Shown here piece after piece: positions 24,809-34,378 of a DNA stretch of 64,000 nt (positions are counted from its first letter, which is position 1; every line of letters starts with the position of its first letter). Under the pieces are notes generated by a model. The model was not told where the DNA came from. It made no database searches and worked only from the letters and a program-made list of their open reading frames with translations. Origin of the DNA: DASUPK01 sp963736685 (lineage in GTDB: Bacteria; Actinomycetota; Thermoleophilia; Solirubrobacterales; 70-9). Position numbers and translations under genes: made by a program. The DNA lies in assembly GCA_963736685.1 (NCBI GenBank), contig CAVTPZ010000006.1, positions 1 to 64,000 of the forward strand. Reading direction: 5' to 3'.

Positions 24809-24880
24809 AGCGGGCGACGGGACTCGAACCCGCTCCTCGAGCTTGGAAGGCTCACGTGCAACCGTTAACACCTCGCCCGC
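24809..24880 (-). tRNA. tRNA-Gly(TCC)
   Basis: The acceptor GCGGGCG/CGCCCGC is perfect. The anticodon loop is CTTCCAA, giving anticodon TCC, and the T loop is TTCGAGT. It is transcribed toward the tRNA-Pro, which starts 23 nt downstream; the two probably share a transcript. Confidence 0.95.
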
Positions 24881-25003
24881 GCGGCTGCGGATTATAGGTT
24901 CGCCTGCCGAGGATCCCATCGGGGCGCACCCGCCGCGGTCTTTGCGAAACTCAGCGCTCGCGGGACGGTTCTAGAGGCAGGTCCGCCCGCTACCTCCGAT
25001 CTC

Positions 25004-26709
25004 ATGCCGCTCCCCAGGCCAAGAACGACGGTTACCCACGCGCGGGCGATGCTCGCCGTGGCGATCGCCCTGCTCGCAGTGACGGGCGGCGCCCTGCTCG
25101 CCCGTGAGGCACAGGGCGCGCCCTCGCAGAAGAACGTCGTCTTCATCCTCGCCGACGACATGACGTCGAGCGAGCTGTCGGTGATGCCCAACGTGCAGTC
25201 GCTGCTCGCGGCCCAGGGCACCAGCTTCAGCGAAGCCTACGTCTCCTTCCCGCTCTGCTGCCCTTCGCGGGCGACGATGTTGACCGGGCAGTACATGCAC
25301 AACCACGGCGTGCATGGCAACGTCGCTCCCAACGGTGGCTGGCCGAAGTTTCGACCCGACGAGGCGAGCGACCTGGCCGTCGAGACGCAGAACGACGGCT
25401 ATTACAACGTTCACATCGGCAAGTACCTGAATGGCTACGCGCCGACCGACGGCATCCTGCCCGTCCCCGACGGCTGGTCCGAGTGGTACGGCAAGGTCTC
25501 CGAGGACGCTCTCTACTTCAACTACCAGCTGATCGAGAAGACCGGGCCGAGCGCGACACCGCACATCACCTTCTATGGCGATCAGCCCAACGACTACCAG
25601 ACCGATGTCTTCAGGGATCGCGCCGTCAACTTCGTCAACGACCACGCCGTCGCGGACCAGCCCTTCTGGCTCAATCTCTGGTTCAACTCGCCCCACGGCC
25701 CCTTCGATCCCCGCGCCGAGGGACCTGAACCGGCTGGCGGGCACACCGCTGCCGAAGCTTCCCGCATTCAACGAGAAGGACATCAGCGACAAGCCCAAGT
25801 GGCTGCGCAGGCAGGTGAAGAAGCGGCTCAGCAAGAAGCGGGTGCAGGAGATCGCGAATGAGCGACGCCACCAGGAAGAGCAGCTCATCTCGCTCGACGA
25901 GTCGGTCGGCGACATCGTCCAGTCCCTGAAGGACAAGGGCATCCTCGACGACACCTACATCATCTTCGCCTCGGACAACGGCGTCTTCCGTGGAGAGCAC
26001 CGGATCGCAAGCGGCAAGTTCCTTCCCTACGACCCGGCCTCGCGCGTGCCGCTCATCATTCGGGGCCCCGGGATCCCGGCGGGAGGCGTCAGCAACGAGC
26101 TGGTCTGGAACGGCGACATCCCGCAGACGATCCTTCAGATCGCCTCGGGGTCACAGAACGCCTTCGCCGATGGCCGATCCCTCCTCCCGTACGCGGACGA
26201 CCCGACGCTCCGCTCCACACGTCCGATCCTGCTCGAGGGCGACACCGGTCCGGGCGAGACCGGCACGGAGGCGGCGCAGTCGAGCAGCAACCGAGTTCGC
26301 GAGGCACGGGTTCACCTGGCCGGCAAGCGTGGGGTCTCGAACCTCGAACAGGAGCCGGACGCGATCAAGTCAGCCGACCAGACCAACCATGCACCGGCCT
26401 ACCGCTCGATTCGAACGGACCGCTACGAGTACACGGTCTATGCGAACGGCCAAACCGAGCTCTACGACATGAAGCGCGACCCTGCGCAACTCAACTCCCT
26501 GGCCGCCAATCCCCGCTACCGGTTCGTCAGAAAGTGGCTCTACGACGCGCTCATTCCGCTGTCCGCCTGCGCCGGCTCGTCCTGCCGGGTGGAGCTCGGC
26601 CCCGATCCGGCGCCGCTGCCGAATGAGCACGCTGCGGCCGAAGGGGAAGAAGAAGGGCCAGGGAACGGCGCCGCCGCCCGCGGCGAAGAAGCCAGCGCCC
26701 AAGACGTAG
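25004..26709 (+). pseudogene. sulfatase, frameshifted (copy 1)
   Basis: This is a secreted type I sulfatase. It has a signal peptide (about residues 12-38), then NVVFILADDM (metal Asp 51-52) and FPLCCPSRATMLTGQ. There Cys 85 in C-x-P-S-R would become formylglycine. After SPHGPFDP, at about 25710, the frame must move by one base (an extra C in a CCCC run) to continue as APRDLNRLAGTPLPKLPAFN. That frame carries FASDNGVFRGEHR and the rest of the domain. A second shift near 26620-26640 is likely, because the other frame gives a natural lysine-rich tail ending at TAG 26709. Without it the frame would run through tRNA-Trp. It is similar to the intact sulfatase at 37605-39122. Confidence 0.85.
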
Positions 26710-26743
26710 CCGTCCCAGCCCTCGGGTTACGATTCCCCGCCCA

Positions 26744-26817
26744 GGGGCACTGGCCAAATTGGCTAAGGCACCGGCCTCCAAAGTCGGCGATTCCAGGTTC
26801 GAGTCCTGGGTGCCCCG
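26744..26817 (+). tRNA. tRNA-Trp(CCA)
   Basis: The acceptor GGGGCAC pairs with GTGCCCC. The anticodon stem CCGGC/GTCGG encloses loop CTCCAAA, so the anticodon is CCA. The T arm CCAGG/CCTGG surrounds TTCGAGT. The discriminator is G. The gene lies 34 bp after the sulfatase stop. Confidence 0.93.
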
Positions 26818-26832
26818 CTCTTGGCCCGCGCG

Positions 26833-27234
26833 TTACTCGCTCTGTTCGCCGCGGCGCTTCGATACCGCGAGGCGGGTGGCGTCGCGGAGTTCCTGGATCG
26901 GCGTCCCCTTCTCGATGTAGCCGTCGGCGCCGCGCTCGATCGACGGCGGGCCCATGCGGTCGGCCGAGAATCCCGAGAGAACGATGATCGCGACGTCCGG
27001 ATTGTCCCTGCGGATCTCCGGGATCGCCTGGAAGCCATCCATGTCCGGCATCGAGAGGTCGAGCAGGACCGCCGCCGGGCGGGTCTCGGCGATTCCCTCG
27101 AGCGCGCTGCGACCGTCGCCCGCCTCGCCCACGATCTCGAAGCCCGGGTCCTCCTCCATGCCGAACTTGATGAGCTCGCGGAGCTCGGGTACGTCGTCGA
27201 CCAGGAAGACCGAGATCGGCTGTTGCCCTGTCAT
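26833..27234 (-). CDS. single-domain response regulator receiver protein
   Basis: This is a receiver domain of about 133 residues without an output domain. The acidic pair is in VFLVDDVPELR, the phosphorylation Asp is in VLLDLSMPDMDGF, and the conserved Lys is in GYIEKGT. The switch position reads LSGF. The ATG at 27234 was chosen because the domain starts right after it; the frame is open to 27330. It is a CheY/Spo0F-like relay or stand-alone regulator. No histidine kinase gene is adjacent. Confidence 0.88.
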   Translation of the reverse strand: MTGQQPISVFLVDDVPELRELIKFGMEEDPGFEIVGEAGDGRSALEGIAETRPAAVLLDLSMPDMDGFQAIPEIRRDNPDVAIIVLSGFSADRMGPPSIERGADGYIEKGTPIQELRDATRLAVSKRRGEQSE

Positions 27235-27397
27235 ACGCCCCCCCATGCCATGGTCCTCAGCCGCTAGAAGCATCGATTCCTTCTTTGCGTCGACACACCC
27301 CCACTGGGTGATGCCCGGATGGATCGCCATTCTTCCAGAGGTCCGTCGCGGGGTGCATCCGTAGTAGCCACAACTCCGAAACTAGAATCGAGGGTGC

Positions 27398-27481
27398 GCG
27401 GGCGTGGTGGAATTGGAAGACACGCTGGCTTTAGGTGCCAGTGCTCGAGAGAGCGTGGGGGTTCGAGTCCCTCCGCCCGCA
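27398..27481 (+). tRNA. tRNA-Leu(TAG)
   Basis: The acceptor GCGGGCG pairs with CGCCCGC. The anticodon stem CTGGC/GCCAG encloses loop TTTAGGT, so the anticodon is TAG. A long variable arm (TGCTCGAGAGAGCG) is present, as expected for Leu. The discriminator is A. Confidence 0.95.
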
Positions 27482-27542
27482 TGAACGCGGCCGATCGATT
27501 GGGTGTGGCGCATATCCACCCGAGTCCATAGACTTGCTCGCC

Positions 27543-28163
27543 ATGGAAGCGGGGTCGATCCGTCCCGGATACGAGCTCTGGCGACCGAACAGGGAGAAGT
27601 CCGAGTCGAACAGCACTCGGGTCCTGGTCGTGTTCCTGCTGCTCCTCTCAGCTGGGCTTGCACTGGTGATCACCGTCGGTGGCTGGTCGCGCCTGGAGGG
27701 CGGGAAGATCTTCGCTCTCCTCTACGTAGCGCTCTACGTTCTCTTCGCCTTCCTCGTGGCACGCTGGAATCGCGGCTCGCTCCCTGTGATCGCGGCGCTG
27801 GCGATCATCCTCGCCATCTTCGCCGGCATCGCGGCACCCGCCTGGTTCGACCGATCCAAGCCCGGTCTCAGCGGCCCGGCCCTTCCGGATGACCTACTGG
27901 GATTGCTCTGCCTCGTCTTGGTCCCTGTGCAGGTGATTCTCATCGCGGTCGCGATGGTCGCCTTCAATCAGGAGTGGCACGTGGAGGAGGAACGACCTAT
28001 CGGCGATGAGCTGCCGCCGGTCGACCCTCCCGCGGACGATGATGGGGGCGGCGATGCTCCGGCCGCCCCTGGCCGCGGCAGCGGTCGCCGCACGACCGGC
28101 ACCAACAAGAGCCGCGCCACGACGCGTCGCACGACGGCGACGCGTCGTCCTAAAAAAGCCTGA
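27543..28163 (+). CDS. membrane protein with basic C-terminal tail
   Basis: This 206-residue protein has four hydrophobic segments at about residues 26-46, 54-72, 78-96 and 119-143. A charged C-terminal tail of about 60 residues follows, first acidic/proline-rich and then basic (threonine/arginine repeats ending in RRPKKA). The ATG at 27543 excludes an upstream extension into tRNA-Leu. The family is not recognised. The last 14 bp overlap the 3' end of the convergent YedK-like gene. Confidence 0.7.
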   Translation: MEAGSIRPGYELWRPNREKSESNSTRVLVVFLLLLSAGLALVITVGGWSRLEGGKIFALLYVALYVLFAFLVARWNRGSLPVIAALAIILAIFAGIAAPAWFDRSKPGLSGPALPDDLLGLLCLVLVPVQVILIAVAMVAFNQEWHVEEERPIGDELPPVDPPADDDGGGDAPAAPGRGSGRRTTGTNKSRATTRRTTATRRPKKA

Positions 28164-28827
28164 GCGGCGGCTCGATCAGCGCCGGGCCGTCCTGGCGGAC
28201 GTCGTTGACGGCGTCCGAAACCTCAGTGACCAACAGGCCGTCCGTGGGGACGAGGAGTGCCTGGAGTCGCTCCTCCCCGGTCTCCGGATCGAGCCACTCG
28301 GCCTCGTCAGCCTGGTCGAGGATCACGGGCATGCGGCCATGGATCGGAGCGACCACCTCGCCCGGCTCACAGGTGACGATCGCGCAGGAGTGCACTGACG
28401 AACCGTCCGCCCGGCGAGCCTCCGCCCAGATGCCGGCGAACGCAAATGGCTCCCTGGAGGGCCGCGTGATCCAGACCGGCTTCTTCCCCGTCTCCTCCGC
28501 CCGCCACTCGTAGAAGCCGTCGGCGACGACCAGGCATCGATGCGTTCGGAGGGCATCCCGGAACGAGGGCGCCTCCGCGACGGTCTCCCCCCGCGCATTG
28601 ATCAGGAGCCGGTCGAACGACTCCGGATCCGCGAAGTGCGGAATGAGCCCCCACCGCAGCACCCCAGGCTCACGCTCCCCCTCCCCGTTCAGCCGGACAG
28701 CGAGCACCGGGTCGGTCGGCGCGACGTTGTACCGGGGCGCCTGATCGATCTTGGCCTCCTCTGCCAGACCGAACCGAAACCGCAGGAGGCGCGGATCGGG
28801 GTCGGTGAGGGTGTAGCGGCCGCACAT
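28150..28827 (-). CDS. SRAP domain protein YedK/HMCES-like abasic-site sensor
   Basis: This 225-residue protein is complete for the SRAP family. The catalytic Cys 2 (MCGRYTL) would be exposed after methionine removal. RYNVAPTD supplies the conserved Asn, FYEWR the Glu and HGRMPVIL the active-site His. These proteins crosslink covalently to abasic sites in single-stranded DNA and protect them. No SOS box was identified upstream. It may share a transcript with the frameshifted AbiEi-like gene upstream (9-bp gap). Confidence 0.94.
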   Translation of the reverse strand: MCGRYTLTDPDPRLLRFRFGLAEEAKIDQAPRYNVAPTDPVLAVRLNGEGEREPGVLRWGLIPHFADPESFDRLLINARGETVAEAPSFRDALRTHRCLVVADGFYEWRAEETGKKPVWITRPSREPFAFAGIWAEARRADGSSVHSCAIVTCEPGEVVAPIHGRMPVILDQADEAEWLDPETGEERLQALLVPTDGLLVTEVSDAVNDVRQDGPALIEPPLRLF

Positions 28828-28836
28828 GGGCCCAGC

Positions 28837-29764
28837 CTAGGCGGCTGAGCGGCGGGCGGCGAGCCTGCCGACTACGCGCTGCAGCACATCCATGACCTGC
28901 ACCGACTCGAAGCGCACCTGGGCATGCGTGAACCGCAAGGTCGTCATCCCGGCGGCGGTATGCGCCTGATCGCGGCGGCGGTCGCGGGCCTGCTGCGAGG
29001 CAGTGCGGTGATAGCGAAGTCCGTCGGTCTCGACCACCAGCCCGAACACGGGCCAGAAGAAGTCCACTCGGAAGCCATGCAGCCGAACGCCGGTCTGTGG
29101 AGTCGGTAGACCCGCGCGCCGAACCAGGCGGAGGAACATCCGCTCCAATTCTGAATCCGTGAGCAGGAACACCTGGCGGTCAAGGAGCCGCAGCACCGTG
29201 CGGGCGCCGGGTTGGAAGCGCATCTCCTCGACCGCGGCGCAACCGGACTGCATCGATCAAATCGAGTCTGTCTGCTTCGTTGATCGCGGCTTCCAGCTCG
29301 CGCGGCCTCAGTCGCGTTGCGAGGTCCACCAGAGTTCGGGCTGGATCGGTGACCGGGATCCCGAAACGCCTCCGCGCGTCCTTCGCCTCCAGCGTGCGGC
29401 GGCGATGGACGCGAACGCCGCGAACACGCGGCTTTTGCTGGATCGGCACCGAGACCTCGATCTGCCCGGCCCACACCCCTCGAATGCCCCAAGCCTCGGC
29501 CGCGCTCTGATGGCTCAGCAACGCTTCTCCGCCGCAGGCAAGCACGGCGGCTGTCCAGCGTCCGAGCCGGCTCACCTCGGGAGTCCCAACGGCGAAAACC
29601 CCGCGATGAAGGAGATGCAGCCGGCCGATCCGGAGCCGGTGGGCGATTCCGCTCCGCGTCACTCCCAGGTCCAGCAGCTGCGAGCGCGTGACGACGCCGT
29701 TCTGCCGCCTGGTCAGCGCCCAAACTGAGCGGCCGAGCACCTTGGGGTCGGTTCGGCCCGCCAT
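28837..29764 (-). pseudogene. AbiEi-like wHTH plus DUF559 nuclease-like protein, frameshifted
   Basis: The N-terminal part, from ATG 29764, is a winged-helix/AbiEi-type antitoxin domain (NGVVTRSQLLDLGVTRSGIA, RLHLLHRGVFAVG). The C-terminal part is a DUF559 very-short-patch-repair-like nuclease fold (VDFFWPVFGLVVETDGLRYH, LRFTHAQV). The two parts are in different frames and join at about 29245 if one base is restored (LIDAVRLR to AAVEEMRFQPGA). The fused form, about 308 residues, is common in actinobacteria as a lone gene of unclear role. No AbiEii toxin gene is adjacent. Confidence 0.82.
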
Positions 29765-29828
29765 AGCGAGCCTAAGTGACCACAACCTGTGATTCGCCCC
29801 CTTCCCCAGCCGATTTCCGTTGGGGCGA

Positions 29829-29911
29829 TGCCGGAGGTGGGAGTCGAACCCACACGTCCCGAGGGACACGGCATTTTGAGTGCCGCGCGTCTGCCATTCC
29901 GCCACTCCGGC
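29829..29911 (-). tRNA. tRNA-Leu(CAA)
   Basis: The acceptor GCCGGAG pairs with CTCCGGC. The anticodon stem CGGCA/TGCCG encloses CTCAAAA, so the anticodon is CAA. The variable arm (TGTCCCTCGGGACG) is long, as expected for Leu. The discriminator is A. Confidence 0.95.
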
Positions 29912-30005
29912 GCGCGAGCAACGATAACCCTGCCTGCCGCCGCTCACGAGCAATTTGGAACCCGTCGGCGCCATCCACTCGCGCCCCCGCGATAATCCGC
30001 CGCCG

Positions 30006-31247
30006 GTGGACTCTGCGGGACGACTCGAGGTGATCCGGGATCTCTGCTCCTTCGAGGAACGGGGGCCTGGGACCGACTCCGAGCGGCGTGCCGCGGGGAT
30101 GCTGGCCGGCCGCCTGCGTGGCATCGGCCGGCGCGCCGACATCGAGCCGTTCTTCACCCACCCCCAGTACGCCATCGTCCACCTGATCCATGCCGCGCTC
30201 GGAGTCGCGGGGAGCATCGTCGCGACCGTCGAGCCGGCGGCCGGCTTCGCCCTCGTCCTCTTTGCCGCCCTTTCGACGTACCTCGATCTGAACACGCGCC
30301 TTTATCTGGTCCGCAGGCTGCTCTTTCGCCGCACGTCCCAAAACGTCGTCTCCCCGGGCGACCGTCCGGGCGCCCCGGCCCGGCTCATCCTGATGGCGCA
30401 CTACGACGCGGCCCGCACCGGCTACGTCTTCTCCCGGGCGTCGAGCCGATTTCGCAAACTGCCGGAGCGCATCCGAGTCGGCCTCGGCCCGTTCCGAATC
30501 TTCTTCTGGCTCGGTCTCGCCCCACTCCTACCGATCCTCGGCGCCCGCATGGCGGGGCTCGACGCGACCTGGCTCAACGCCCTGCAGGCGGTCCCCACGA
30601 TCATCCTCATCATCGCCGGGTTTCTGCTGATCGACATCGCCCTCTCCGACATCGTGCCCGGCGCCTATGACAACGCCTCCGGGGTCGCCGCCGTCCTCTC
30701 GGCCGGCGAGGAGCTGACCGCGAACCCTCCCGAGAACCTCGACGTCTGGATCGTGCTCGCCGGCTCCGAGGAGTCTTTCTGCGAGGGCAGCCGCGCCTTC
30801 GTCCGCTCCCGGCGAAAGGAGCTCGATCGTTCCACCACCGCCTTCGTGAACGTCGACTCGGTCTCCTTCGGCGAGGTCGCCTACGAGACCAGCGAGGGAC
30901 CCGTGATCAGCCTGCCCCTCGACCGCCAGCTGATCGAGCTCTGCGAGGCGCTCTCGGACGCGGGCGCCGGGGGCGGCGCCCGGCCGATCCGCCACCCGCT
31001 CCTCGACGACGCCATGCCGGCGCGCGTCCGGCGCCTGCGCGCAATCACCCTGAGGACCACGGACGAGGGGGGCAACCTCGCGCCCTGGTACCACACCCAC
31101 GACGACGTTCCGGACCGGGTCGACGCCGAAGCACTGACCCGAGCGACCGACTTCCTCGTCTCCCTCGTCCGACTGATCGACCGCGAGGCCGGGCGCAACG
31201 CGGGTGCGACCGCCCCCCGGCCCGCGGCAGCCGCGGAGCGCGTGTAA
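30006..31247 (+). CDS. M28-family zinc peptidase with internal membrane segments
   Basis: This metallopeptidase has about 413 residues. The di-zinc ligands are visible: LMAHYDA (His/Asp), GAYDNASGVAA (bridging Asp), LAGSEESFCEGS (Glu pair), NVDSVSFG and WYHTHDD (final His). Hydrophobic segments at about residues 60-95 and 170-212 sit before and inside the catalytic domain, so the enzyme is membrane-bound. A GTG at 30006 is taken as start; an ATG at 29955 is possible. The aminopeptidase specificity is unknown. The acetoacetyl-CoA synthetase gene starts 11 bp after it. Confidence 0.85.
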   Translation: MDSAGRLEVIRDLCSFEERGPGTDSERRAAGMLAGRLRGIGRRADIEPFFTHPQYAIVHLIHAALGVAGSIVATVEPAAGFALVLFAALSTYLDLNTRLYLVRRLLFRRTSQNVVSPGDRPGAPARLILMAHYDAARTGYVFSRASSRFRKLPERIRVGLGPFRIFFWLGLAPLLPILGARMAGLDATWLNALQAVPTIILIIAGFLLIDIALSDIVPGAYDNASGVAAVLSAGEELTANPPENLDVWIVLAGSEESFCEGSRAFVRSRRKELDRSTTAFVNVDSVSFGEVAYETSEGPVISLPLDRQLIELCEALSDAGAGGGARPIRHPLLDDAMPARVRRLRAITLRTTDEGGNLAPWYHTHDDVPDRVDAEALTRATDFLVSLVRLIDREAGRNAGATAPRPAAAAERV

Positions 31248-31257
31248 AGATCGGCCC

Positions 31258-33255
31258 GTGGAGCAGCGCACCGCCGAAATCCTCTGGGCACCGACGCCCG
31301 AGATGGTCGAGCGCTCCCAGCTGACCCGCTACATCCGCTGGCTGGCCGAGAACCGCGACCTCCACTTCGAGGACTACCACGCACTCTGGCGCTGGTCGGT
31401 CACCGAGATCGAGGAGTTCTGGGGAACGCTCTGGGAGTACTTCGAGGTGATCTCCGACGACCGCTACGACCAGGTCCTGGCCGAGCGCACGATGCCCGGT
31501 GCCCGCTGGTTCGAGGGAGCCAACCTGAACTACGCGGAGCACATCTTCCGGGGCAAGGGCGACGACGAGGTGGCCATCCTGTACGCCTCTGAGCTCCGCG
31601 AGCTCTCGGAGCTCCGCTGGGGTGAGGTGCGGGAGCAGGTCGCTGCGGTCCGCGAGGGCCTGCAGGCTCTCGGGGTCGCCAAAGGAGACCGGGTCGTCGC
31701 CTATCTCCCCAATGGCCCCGAGGCCCTGATCGCGTTCCTCGCCACCGCCAGCCTCGGCGCGACCTGGTCGAGCTGCTCCCCCGATTTCGGCCCCGGCAGC
31801 GTCGTCGACCGCTTCGCCCAGATCAACCCGAAGGTCATGTTCACGGTGGACGGCTACCGCTACGGCGGCAAGGACTTCGACCGGCTGGAGGTCGTCGCCG
31901 GCGTCGCCGCCCAGATCCCGAGCCTCGAGCGCGTCATCGTCGTCCCCTATCTGAGCTCCGCACCCGAGCTCTCCACCCTCGAGGAGCACGAGAACGCCGC
32001 GCCACCGATGACCTGGGGGCAGCTCGCCGACCTCGGAGCGGGCGCCAAGCTCCGCTTCGAGCGCGTCCGGTTCGACCATCCCCTCTGGGTCCTCTACTCC
32101 TCCGGGACGACCGGCCTGCCCAAGGCGATCGTGCAGGGGCACGGCGGCATCCTCCTCGAGCAGCTCAAGAAAGGCCATCTCCACCTGGACCTGCAGACGG
32201 GCGACCGCCTCTTCTGGTTCACCACCACCGGCTGGATGATGTGGAACTTCCTGATCGGCGGCCTGCTCACACCGGCCTCGATCGTTCTTTACGACGGCAA
32301 CCCGGCTCATCCGGACATGGGCGTCCTCTGGGACCTCGCCGAGCGGACCGGCGAGACCTGTTTCGGCACCAGCGCGGCCTACATCGCGGCCTGCATGAAG
32401 GATCGCCTCGAGCCCGAGAAGGGACGCGATCTCTCCCGCCTGCGCTCGGTCGGCTCCACCGGCTCTCCCCTCTCCCCGGAGGCGTTCGACTGGATCTACG
32501 AGCACCTCGGCGCTGACACGTGGCTCTTCTCGACCAGCGGAGGAACCGACGTCTGCACGGCGTTCGTTGGCGGCGTCCCGATCCTCCCCGTCTACAAGGG
32601 CGAGCTGCAGGCGCGCGCCCTCGGCGCCAAGGTCGAGGCCTTCGACGAGGACGGCAACTCGGTGGTCGACCAGGTTGGCGAGCTGGTCATCACCGAGCCG
32701 ATGCCCTCCATGCCCGTCTTCTTCTGGGGCGACGAGGACGGCTCCCGCTACCGCGCCAGCTACTTCGAGACCTATCCCGGGGTCTGGCGCCACGGCGACT
32801 GGATCGAGATCACCTCCCGCGGCACGGCGGTCATCTATGGCCGCTCCGACTCGACGATCAATCGCGGAGGCATCCGCATGGGGACGGCCGAGATCTACCG
32901 GGCGGTTGCCGAGGTACCGGAGGTCATCGAGTCTCTCGTCGTGGACGTGACGAAGCCCGGAACCGAAGGGTGGATGCCGCTGTTCGTCGTCCTGCAGGAC
33001 GGCACCACGCTGACCGACGATCTGCGATCCGAGATCAAGCGGCGAATCCGCGAGCAGTGCTCGCCCCGCCACGTGCCGAACGAGATCTTCCAGGTCACGG
33101 AAATCCCCAAGACCCTGAGCGGCAAGGTCCTCGAGATCCCCGTCAAGCGGATCCTCATGGGCGAGCCGGCCGAGAAGGCGGCGAGCCGGGACTCCCTCGC
33201 CAATCCGGCCTCGCTCGACTACTTCACGGAGCTCGCTTCCACGACGACGGACTGA
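31258..33255 (+). CDS. acetoacetyl-CoA synthetase
   Basis: This 665-residue ANL-superfamily ligase activates acetoacetate with ATP and CoA. The AMP-binding motif YSSGTTGLPKAIVQGHGG is preceded by a long N-terminal ACAS domain (WSVTEIEEFWGTLWEYF). The family-typical WFEGANLNYAEH is present. WMMWNFLIGGLL, YGRSDSTINRGGIRMG and the acetylatable lysine segment TLSGKVLEIPVK complete the picture. Size and N-terminus match AACS rather than acetyl-CoA synthetase. It fits with 3-hydroxybutyryl-CoA dehydrogenase and HMG-CoA lyase nearby, suggesting use of ketone bodies or polyhydroxybutyrate products. The GTG start is at 31258. Confidence 0.93.
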   Translation: MEQRTAEILWAPTPEMVERSQLTRYIRWLAENRDLHFEDYHALWRWSVTEIEEFWGTLWEYFEVISDDRYDQVLAERTMPGARWFEGANLNYAEHIFRGKGDDEVAILYASELRELSELRWGEVREQVAAVREGLQALGVAKGDRVVAYLPNGPEALIAFLATASLGATWSSCSPDFGPGSVVDRFAQINPKVMFTVDGYRYGGKDFDRLEVVAGVAAQIPSLERVIVVPYLSSAPELSTLEEHENAAPPMTWGQLADLGAGAKLRFERVRFDHPLWVLYSSGTTGLPKAIVQGHGGILLEQLKKGHLHLDLQTGDRLFWFTTTGWMMWNFLIGGLLTPASIVLYDGNPAHPDMGVLWDLAERTGETCFGTSAAYIAACMKDRLEPEKGRDLSRLRSVGSTGSPLSPEAFDWIYEHLGADTWLFSTSGGTDVCTAFVGGVPILPVYKGELQARALGAKVEAFDEDGNSVVDQVGELVITEPMPSMPVFFWGDEDGSRYRASYFETYPGVWRHGDWIEITSRGTAVIYGRSDSTINRGGIRMGTAEIYRAVAEVPEVIESLVVDVTKPGTEGWMPLFVVLQDGTTLTDDLRSEIKRRIREQCSPRHVPNEIFQVTEIPKTLSGKVLEIPVKRILMGEPAEKAASRDSLANPASLDYFTELASTTTD

Positions 33256-33295
33256 TTCGCTGATCCGAGCCGGGCGGACCGGCGTAGTGACTGCC

Positions 33296-34378
33296 ATGAG
33301 CTCCACGGAGATCCCCTCCCGCGGAACCTGGAAGCAGGACCTCGCTCCATATCTCCAGGTCGACGAGCTTCGCAGCCTCGGGCAGATAGCGAGCGTCGTG
33401 ATCCCGTATCTGGCCGTCTGGGTCGTTGCGGCCCTGATCGAGCCGACCACCCCCGTCGCGATCGCCCTCGGCCTGGTCGCCACCGTCTTCCTGACCAGGA
33501 TGTACTCGCTCTTCCACGACCTGACCCACAACTCGATGTTCGAATCCCGTGAGGCGAACAGCCGCTGGGGACACCTCCTCGGCTACCTGCTGTTCACCCC
33601 CTACCGCTGGTGGCAGCGCCAGCACCGCATCCACCACGCCCACACCGGCGACCTCGACCATCGCGGCGTCGGCGAGATCAACACCATGACCCTCGCCGAG
33701 TACGAGAGCGCGTCGCGTTTGCGGCGGCTCGGCTACCGCCTCTACCGGAACCCGCTGCTCATGCTGCTCGTCGGCCCCAGCCTGGTGTTCCTCTTCGAGC
33801 GCCGCTTCCCGCAGCGCGGCATGACGCGTCGGATCCTGGCGAGCGTCGTCGCGACGAACCTGGCGCTCGTCGGCTGGGTGCTGGCCTGGTCCACGATCGT
33901 CGGCTGGGGGACCTTCTTGCTGATCCAGGGAACCACCCTGATCGCCGGCGGTGCCCTGGCCGGCTGGATGCTCTACATCCAGCACCAGTACGAGGACACC
34001 TACTACCAGGCGCCGGGCAAGTGGCGGTTCGAGCTCGCCGCGCTGCAGGGGAGCTCGTACCTGCGACTGCCGCGCCCGCTGGCCTGGGTCGTCGGCAACG
34101 CGAACTTCCACCACGTCCACCACCTGAGCGCGAAGATTCCGAACTACAACCTGCGGGCCGCCCACGAGGGGCACCCGATGTTCGAGCGCACGCCCGTGGT
34201 CACCATTCGCAGCAGCTTCCGCACCTTCCGCTTGAAGCTCTGGGACATCGAGACCGAGTCGCTGGTCCGCTTCCCGAAGCACCGTGCCGAGTCGGAGAAG
34301 CTAGGCGGGCGTGACTGGGTTGCGGCGGTCCGCGAAACGACGATCCTTGCTCGCGGCGAGCGAGAACCGCTGAACTAG
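33296..34378 (+). CDS. membrane fatty acid desaturase family protein
   Basis: This integral-membrane di-iron desaturase/hydroxylase has 360 residues. The three histidine boxes are HDLTHNS, HRIHHAH and HHVHH, with three to five hydrophobic segments between them. It introduces a double bond or hydroxyl into an acyl chain; the position cannot be predicted. ATG 33296 is preferred over the in-frame GTG 33287. The last 78 bp overlap the 3' end of the opposing carboxylase gene, an unusually long convergent overlap. Confidence 0.9.
   Translation: MSSTEIPSRGTWKQDLAPYLQVDELRSLGQIASVVIPYLAVWVVAALIEPTTPVAIALGLVATVFLTRMYSLFHDLTHNSMFESREANSRWGHLLGYLLFTPYRWWQRQHRIHHAHTGDLDHRGVGEINTMTLAEYESASRLRRLGYRLYRNPLLMLLVGPSLVFLFERRFPQRGMTRRILASVVATNLALVGWVLAWSTIVGWGTFLLIQGTTLIAGGALAGWMLYIQHQYEDTYYQAPGKWRFELAALQGSSYLRLPRPLAWVVGNANFHHVHHLSAKIPNYNLRAAHEGHPMFERTPVVTIRSSFRTFRLKLWDIETESLVRFPKHRAESEKLGGRDWVAAVRETTILARGEREPLN

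Noticed and set aside
31045..33531. 828-codon open frame on the minus strand, antisense to acetoacetyl-CoA synthetase
   Set aside because: It is a mirror of a strongly supported gene. Long stop-free antisense frames are expected in high-GC DNA, and the translation has no recognisable motif.
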